Origin: Bacteroidota bacterium
Lineage (GTDB): Bacteria > Bacteroidota > Bacteroidia > NORP154
Assembly: GCA_022572355.1 (NCBI GenBank)
Contig: JACZWC010000006.1
Span: forward strand, 41,222 to 105,221
DNA length: 64,000 nt
Reading direction: 5' to 3'
The notes under the pieces were generated by a model, which was not told where the DNA came from, made no database searches, and saw only the letters and a program-made list of their open reading frames with translations. This document shows positions 60,427 to 64,000 of this stretch, one piece after another. Positions within the stretch are counted from its first letter, which is position 1. Each line of letters starts with the position of its first letter. A program made the position numbers and the translations under genes.

Positions 60427-62811
60427 TTATTCCTTGTTGATGATTTCAAACGCTTTTTCCAATGTTATGCGTTTGTTATACAAAAAGACGACTACAAAAG
60501 CATCTTTATATCCTCGTCGCCTCAATTGGTTGAGTAGTACGGAGTTGGCATATCCAAAATCGTTTGATGAACCAGAGGTGTACTTGAATAAGCCTTTATC
60601 CTCATATTCATATATGTTTTCCAAGCCTTTAAAGTTAGCCGGTGCGAGATAGATAGGCTCTTTAGAGGCATAAACCTGAATCTTAAATTGAAGTGCATCC
60701 TTTTCATTCTGCGCTACATCGTCTTCATGGGTAACTACAGTTCCGCTACTGTTGTCAATACGATTGCCTTTCTCATCCAGGTTAATACCGATTGATTCCA
60801 TTGTAACTCGTTCTCCGTTCTTATAGGCGACAACAAATGCATCATCAAATCCCGTAGCAACCATGTCCTTTCTCATTTCATGGGCCTGCTCAAAGTTCGC
60901 ATTGTCGACTGTTAAATATTTGAATAACCCATCTTTTCCTGGCAGCATAACCACGTCTACCATGCCAAAGAACTTGGTGTCAATTTGTTTGCTAAACGCT
61001 CCCAGCTGTACCCTATAGATCACTTGATCTTCAATACGAGGTTGTGCAATCTTCAACTTCGCCGCAAATATAGTGCTGTCGATTATTACAAATGGATCAA
61101 ATCTTGGATTCCATAGTACAACCTTCGTGACTTTGAGTCCTAACTCATCTAATCCAATTTTCTCAACCGCTGCGTCTTCAGGATTGTCAAATAGGCCTTT
61201 AATATAGAAGGTAGTATCGTTGATTACATGACTTTGAACACCAGGAATACTGAGAATTTTATCTGTAAATTCTTCGCTCGGGTATTCTCCTTCAGGGAAT
61301 GCGCCAAGCAACACTGTCCAAACGCTATCGCCCGGTGTCCTGGAAGTGGTATCCTGAATTTGAACTCCGTTTGTATCAACAGGTACACCAGGAGGGGTAT
61401 CCAATTCCCAATCTCTATAGTTCCCAACGCCGTCTTCATCATCATCTAATGGGCAGCCCACCGAATCTACCTCTGCAATTTCAGGTGTGTCAGGGCAGAG
61501 GTCTTTGTCATCATTCACACCGTCATTGTCCTGATCTCCAACTTCTGCAATTGTCGTGTCTTCAGGCTCTTCCGGTGGATCTGGTGGAAAGAGATCAAAG
61601 TGAAGGGAAAGTGATGTGTAGAGAAACCGTTCTAATCCAGCATTTCCTTCACGAACACCGACTCCGGAAGCGCTGACATTATCAATTAGGTCAGTAAACG
61701 TAAAATGCATAGCTGTGCTCAGGTTCAATCTAAGCCTGGGCATGATTTTGAATTCTATCCCAACACCTACCGGTATGCCAAATGAGAATTGCGAGTATTT
61801 TCCAAGTCCATCTAAATTTGATTCGCGTAAATCTGATTCGTATACATAATCGCGTTCAGTTGTAGCTGCGTTCGGATTTGATCCGGTTTCATCCTCCACA
61901 CGTATTGTTCCATCAGCCCAATAGTAGTAAGGCCTGCCGTTGGCATCCAATGAATCAGTTTTAGAACTAAATTCAAATGCCTCTATGCCCAGGAACATGT
62001 AAGGATGAATTTTGCTTTCTTCTTTAATCCAATTACCAAAATTATGTGAGATGCTGATTCCACCGATCGATATCTTTGATTCGAAATTCAGGTTTCTTGT
62101 AGCTGATTTTTCATCTGTGGTCATTTTTCCCTTAATAAAATACAGTCCAAGGGTTAGATACTTGTTAATTCTTGTAGAAATAGTGAAGTCATAGCCAAGA
62201 TTATCCACGATTCTGCTCGAATATTTATATGGTTTAAGATCACCGTAATAAGTGAATAAACCTAAACCAATTCCCAACGTTGGCTTAAATAAAGGAATGG
62301 GTGTTGGCGGTTTTTCCTCAGCCTCTACTTCTTCAGCTGGAGTTGCTTCTATGGTTGTGACAGAAACCAAGGGCTCCTCCACAGGATCCTCCGTCTCAGA
62401 AGGAATTTCTTCTTCAGGGGTTTCCTCTATTTGATCCTCTGTTTCGGCAGGAGCTTCTTCTTCAGGGGTTTCCTCTATTTGATCCTCTGTTTCGGCAGGA
62501 GTTTCTTCTTCAGGGGTTTCCTCTATAATTTCCTCCGTTTCTGTTGGGGTATCTTCAGTCGCGGGAATTCCTTCCGTAGGATCGGGTTCAGCTGTATCCA
62601 ATTCTTCTGAAAGAGATGCTGGCTCTGCATTTACAGAATCCAGCACAGGGACCGATTCTATTGTTGATCCGATATCTATCGAATCTGGTGTTTCAGAAGT
62701 GCTGGTATCCTGAGCATATGTTGACAATGCAAAAGTGACCGTTAGTAAAACGGTCAAAAAGCACAACCATGCCTTTTTGTACACTTTTATGTTGCCAAAT
62801 CTGTTCATCAC
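60427..62811 (-). CDS. Outer-membrane beta-barrel protein with acidic repeats, TSP3 units and SPOR-like repeats
   Basis: 794 residues; signal peptide ending near STYAQ. Residues about 35-170 are an acidic Pro/Glu/Thr region with a 16-residue repeat (EETPEEEAPAETEDQI). A barrel-like region (about 175-405; TLGIGLGLFTYYGDLKPYKY, FSFGIPVGVGIEFKIMPRLR) follows. TSP3-type calcium units (DQDNDGVNDDKDLCPDT, DDDEDGVGNYRDW) lie at about 425-470. The C-terminal half has three related units of SPOR type (WTVLLGAFPEGEYP, VIYRVQLGAFSKQIDTK, LQFKIQVYASKEPIYLA), the last two ending in GFDDAFVVAYKNGERVTME and GYKDAFVVVFLYNKRITLE. It probably links the outer membrane and the peptidoglycan, though the specific role is unknown. 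Confidence 0.85.
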   Translation of the reverse strand: MMNRFGNIKVYKKAWLCFLTVLLTVTFALSTYAQDTSTSETPDSIDIGSTIESVPVLDSVNAEPASLSEELDTAEPDPTEGIPATEDTPTETEEIIEETPEEETPAETEDQIEETPEEEAPAETEDQIEETPEEEIPSETEDPVEEPLVSVTTIEATPAEEVEAEEKPPTPIPLFKPTLGIGLGLFTYYGDLKPYKYSSRIVDNLGYDFTISTRINKYLTLGLYFIKGKMTTDEKSATRNLNFESKISIGGISISHNFGNWIKEESKIHPYMFLGIEAFEFSSKTDSLDANGRPYYYWADGTIRVEDETGSNPNAATTERDYVYESDLRESNLDGLGKYSQFSFGIPVGVGIEFKIMPRLRLNLSTAMHFTFTDLIDNVSASGVGVREGNAGLERFLYTSLSLHFDLFPPDPPEEPEDTTIAEVGDQDNDGVNDDKDLCPDTPEIAEVDSVGCPLDDDEDGVGNYRDWELDTPPGVPVDTNGVQIQDTTSRTPGDSVWTVLLGAFPEGEYPSEEFTDKILSIPGVQSHVINDTTFYIKGLFDNPEDAAVEKIGLDELGLKVTKVVLWNPRFDPFVIIDSTIFAAKLKIAQPRIEDQVIYRVQLGAFSKQIDTKFFGMVDVVMLPGKDGLFKYLTVDNANFEQAHEMRKDMVATGFDDAFVVAYKNGERVTMESIGINLDEKGNRIDNSSGTVVTHEDDVAQNEKDALQFKIQVYASKEPIYLAPANFKGLENIYEYEDKGLFKYTSGSSNDFGYANSVLLNQLRRRGYKDAFVVVFLYNKRITLEKAFEIINKE
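62413..62526 (-). repeat. 48-bp tandem repeat within the beta-barrel gene
   Basis: Units begin at 62413, 62461 and 62509, with the third copy partial. The first two differ by a single base. They encode the 16-residue acidic EETPEEExPAETEDQI repeat. The near-identity suggests recent expansion and possible copy-number variation between strains. Confidence 0.9.
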
Positions 62812-62940
62812 ATTATCTCCTGATTTTTAAAACAATCTCGCTAAAAGTATGAAAAATCCAAAAAACTGGATTTGCTGGAAGTATATTTTTATCAAACACT
62901 CAAGGTTAAGAAGTTTTATACGCAGTAAATTGGATTTTGT

Positions 62941-63816
62941 TTACTTAAATGTTTGGTTGACAGGTATTCTGAGTTTCCCCTGATAGGCGGTGATAAATGC
63001 TCCCTTCACAGCAAATGTGTTCAATACCTTATTTAAATAGAGTTTGGCCTCGGAATAGGTGTCAAATGATCCTACGGTGTATTTATACATTTTGTTGTGT
63101 ATTTCCTCGCTTATCTTGTTTGAAATGTTATACTTTTTGGCGAGGAATGACACGTCAATCTTCCGGTAGGCTGCCGCAATTTGAATTTTGAAAATGAAGC
63201 TCTTTCGTTGCTTTTTGATAGGTGTTGGTGCAGGTTTTTGTTCTTCTTTGGTGCTCTCCAAGACAACTTCTTTATCCACAAATACTGCTACAACTTCTGG
63301 CACCTCTTCATTTGATTCAATTTTCTCCTCAACTATTCCAGTAGGTGCTTCTTCAATAATTTCTTCTGCAACCGACTCTGCAGGTTTAACATTAATTTCA
63401 ATGGCACCTATTTCTACCAGCACCCGATCTTGGTTTTTGACAAACGCAAAGACCCCGCCAATCCTCATTAACCCTACCATCATGGGGTCAACTGTAACTT
63501 TATAGGAGACGGAGAATTCATTTGCTTCAGGTAACTTATCCCAAATAAATTTAACGGTTTGCTCCTCAAATGAAAATTGAGCACCAGCTGATAATACTGC
63601 AACTGCAGAGAATCCTTTAGGTAGAGGTTGCTGGATTTTGGCAAAACTCTCTGTACCTTCCTTCGTTATGGTTAATTTGATAATAAATTGTTCTCCCGAC
63701 CCTACGTATTTTGGGGCGCTTTGACTTACCGATACGGGTCCTTCAATTGATTTTACCTCCAAAGCAAAGATTGCATAGAGAAACAAAACGAAAATGAAGC
63801 CGGACAGTCGCGTCAT
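62941..63816 (-). CDS. Secreted protein with C-terminal SPOR-like domain
   Basis: 291 residues, signal peptide MTRLSGFIFVLFLYAIFALE. The N-terminal half (about 25-140) is an Ig-like region of the type found in DUF11/BatD proteins (PKYVGSGEQFIIKLTITKEG, EFSVSYKVTVDPMMVGLMRI). An acidic linker follows (EEIIEEAPTGIVEEKIESNE). The final 85 residues form a SPOR-like unit (FIFKIQIAAAYRKIDVSFLA, MYKYTVGSFDTYSEAKLYLN, VKGAFITAYQGKLRIP) related to the repeats of the neighbouring gene. It starts 10 bp after the LOG gene stop, so they share an operon. Binding to peptidoglycan is inferred. Confidence 0.82.
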   Translation of the reverse strand: MTRLSGFIFVLFLYAIFALEVKSIEGPVSVSQSAPKYVGSGEQFIIKLTITKEGTESFAKIQQPLPKGFSAVAVLSAGAQFSFEEQTVKFIWDKLPEANEFSVSYKVTVDPMMVGLMRIGGVFAFVKNQDRVLVEIGAIEINVKPAESVAEEIIEEAPTGIVEEKIESNEEVPEVVAVFVDKEVVLESTKEEQKPAPTPIKKQRKSFIFKIQIAAAYRKIDVSFLAKKYNISNKISEEIHNKMYKYTVGSFDTYSEAKLYLNKVLNTFAVKGAFITAYQGKLRIPVNQTFK

Positions 63817-63826
63817 AATGCGTTGT

Positions 63827-64000
63827 CTAGAAATTCGGGCTTAGCGTATATTTAGAATAGAATTTTTCGATCTCCTTTACCGCCTGATCAGCTGTATCAA
63901 CTATTGTAAATAATTTTAGATCTGCTGCATTTATGTTTTTCTCACTCAACAGGGTTTGTTTGATCCAATCAATTAATCCTTCCCAATATTCGTGTCCTAC
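63827..64000 (-). CDS. LOG-family (TIGR00730-type Rossmann-fold) protein, C-terminal end only
   Basis: Only the last 57 residues are in the window; the reading frame continues off the right edge. The tail VGHEYWEGLIDWIKQTLLSE, DLKLFTIVDTADQAVKEIEK and FYSKYTLSPNF closely follows the C-terminal pattern of the LOG family (YWxGLIDWIxxT, DLxLFxIVD, FYxxYxLSPNF). Members are nucleotide 5'-monophosphate phosphoribohydrolases (cytokinin-activating type) or related nucleotidases. It leads the operon with the SPOR-like gene (10 bp gap). Confidence 0.8.
   Translation of the reverse strand, partial: VGHEYWEGLIDWIKQTLLSEKNINAADLKLFTIVDTADQAVKEIEKFYSKYTLSPNF

Noticed and set aside
62413..62526. Regular direct repeats as a possible CRISPR array
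   Set aside because: The repeats are contiguous, in-frame and without spacers; they encode an acidic protein repeat and no cas gene is near.

Overview
This window comes from a member of the Bacteroidota. The evidence is: six secreted proteins ending in type IX secretion (T9SS) sorting domains; two TonB-dependent receptors with N-terminal carboxypeptidase-regulatory-like domains; a five-gene array of TPR/PD40 proteins resembling the T9SS component PorE; families typical of the phylum (DUF4199, DUF1573, SprB and PKD repeats); and promoters of the TTG-N20-TAnnTTTG type in place of E. coli-like boxes. Shine-Dalgarno sequences are weak or absent. The order or genus cannot be fixed from this sequence alone. 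No tRNA, rRNA, insertion sequence or CRISPR array was found.

Layout. 1-4.2 kb: a neutral ceramidase-like enzyme cut by the left edge, downstream of a TonB receptor. 4.3-16.3 kb: four large T9SS cargo proteins in two facing operons, with a secreted orphan protein and RNase Z between them. 16.5-21.2 kb: a LuxR-type regulator with a degenerate receiver, then an iron-uptake locus (FTR1 permease, a CxxCH protein, a FecA-like receptor) whose two transcription units share one operator/promoter architecture. 21.3-22.9 kb: a small Ser/Thr/Asp-rich peptide with a JmjC/cupin oxygenase. 22.9-30.1 kb: Sua5-like protein, an 1847-residue PKD surface protein, transaldolase and the SRP RNA. 30.2-37.5 kb: DUF4199, two glycosyltransferases, a MORN protein, MnmA, a lipoprotein and a T9SS subtilisin. 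37.5-38.5 kb: an FAH-family hydrolase between two noncoding hairpin repeats. 38.5-49.1 kb: a DnaQ-like exonuclease and the five PorE-like paralogues. 49.1-53.3 kb: an E2 acyltransferase, a HicBA toxin-antitoxin module bracketed by a duplicated gene tail, and a GT2/sugar-transferase fusion. 53.4-64 kb: RecR, a PLP decarboxylase, a sodium/solute symporter, a seven-blade propeller, an NfeD protease, a DUF1573 protein, two SPOR-like envelope proteins and the tail of a LOG-family protein.

How it fits together. Much of the window serves the outer membrane and cell surface: T9SS cargo, PorE-like periplasmic/outer-membrane proteins, TonB import and SPOR-like proteins. The best candidates for something undescribed are: (a) the peptide plus JmjC oxygenase pair; (b) the FTR1/CxxCH/FecA iron locus with two near-identical operators; (c) HicBA lying between two diverged but both intact copies of a glycosyltransferase 3' end, which suggests import by recombination; (d) the PorE-like array with stepwise loss of the OmpA domain; and (e) a ceramidase homologue in which the catalytic serine of the family motif is replaced.
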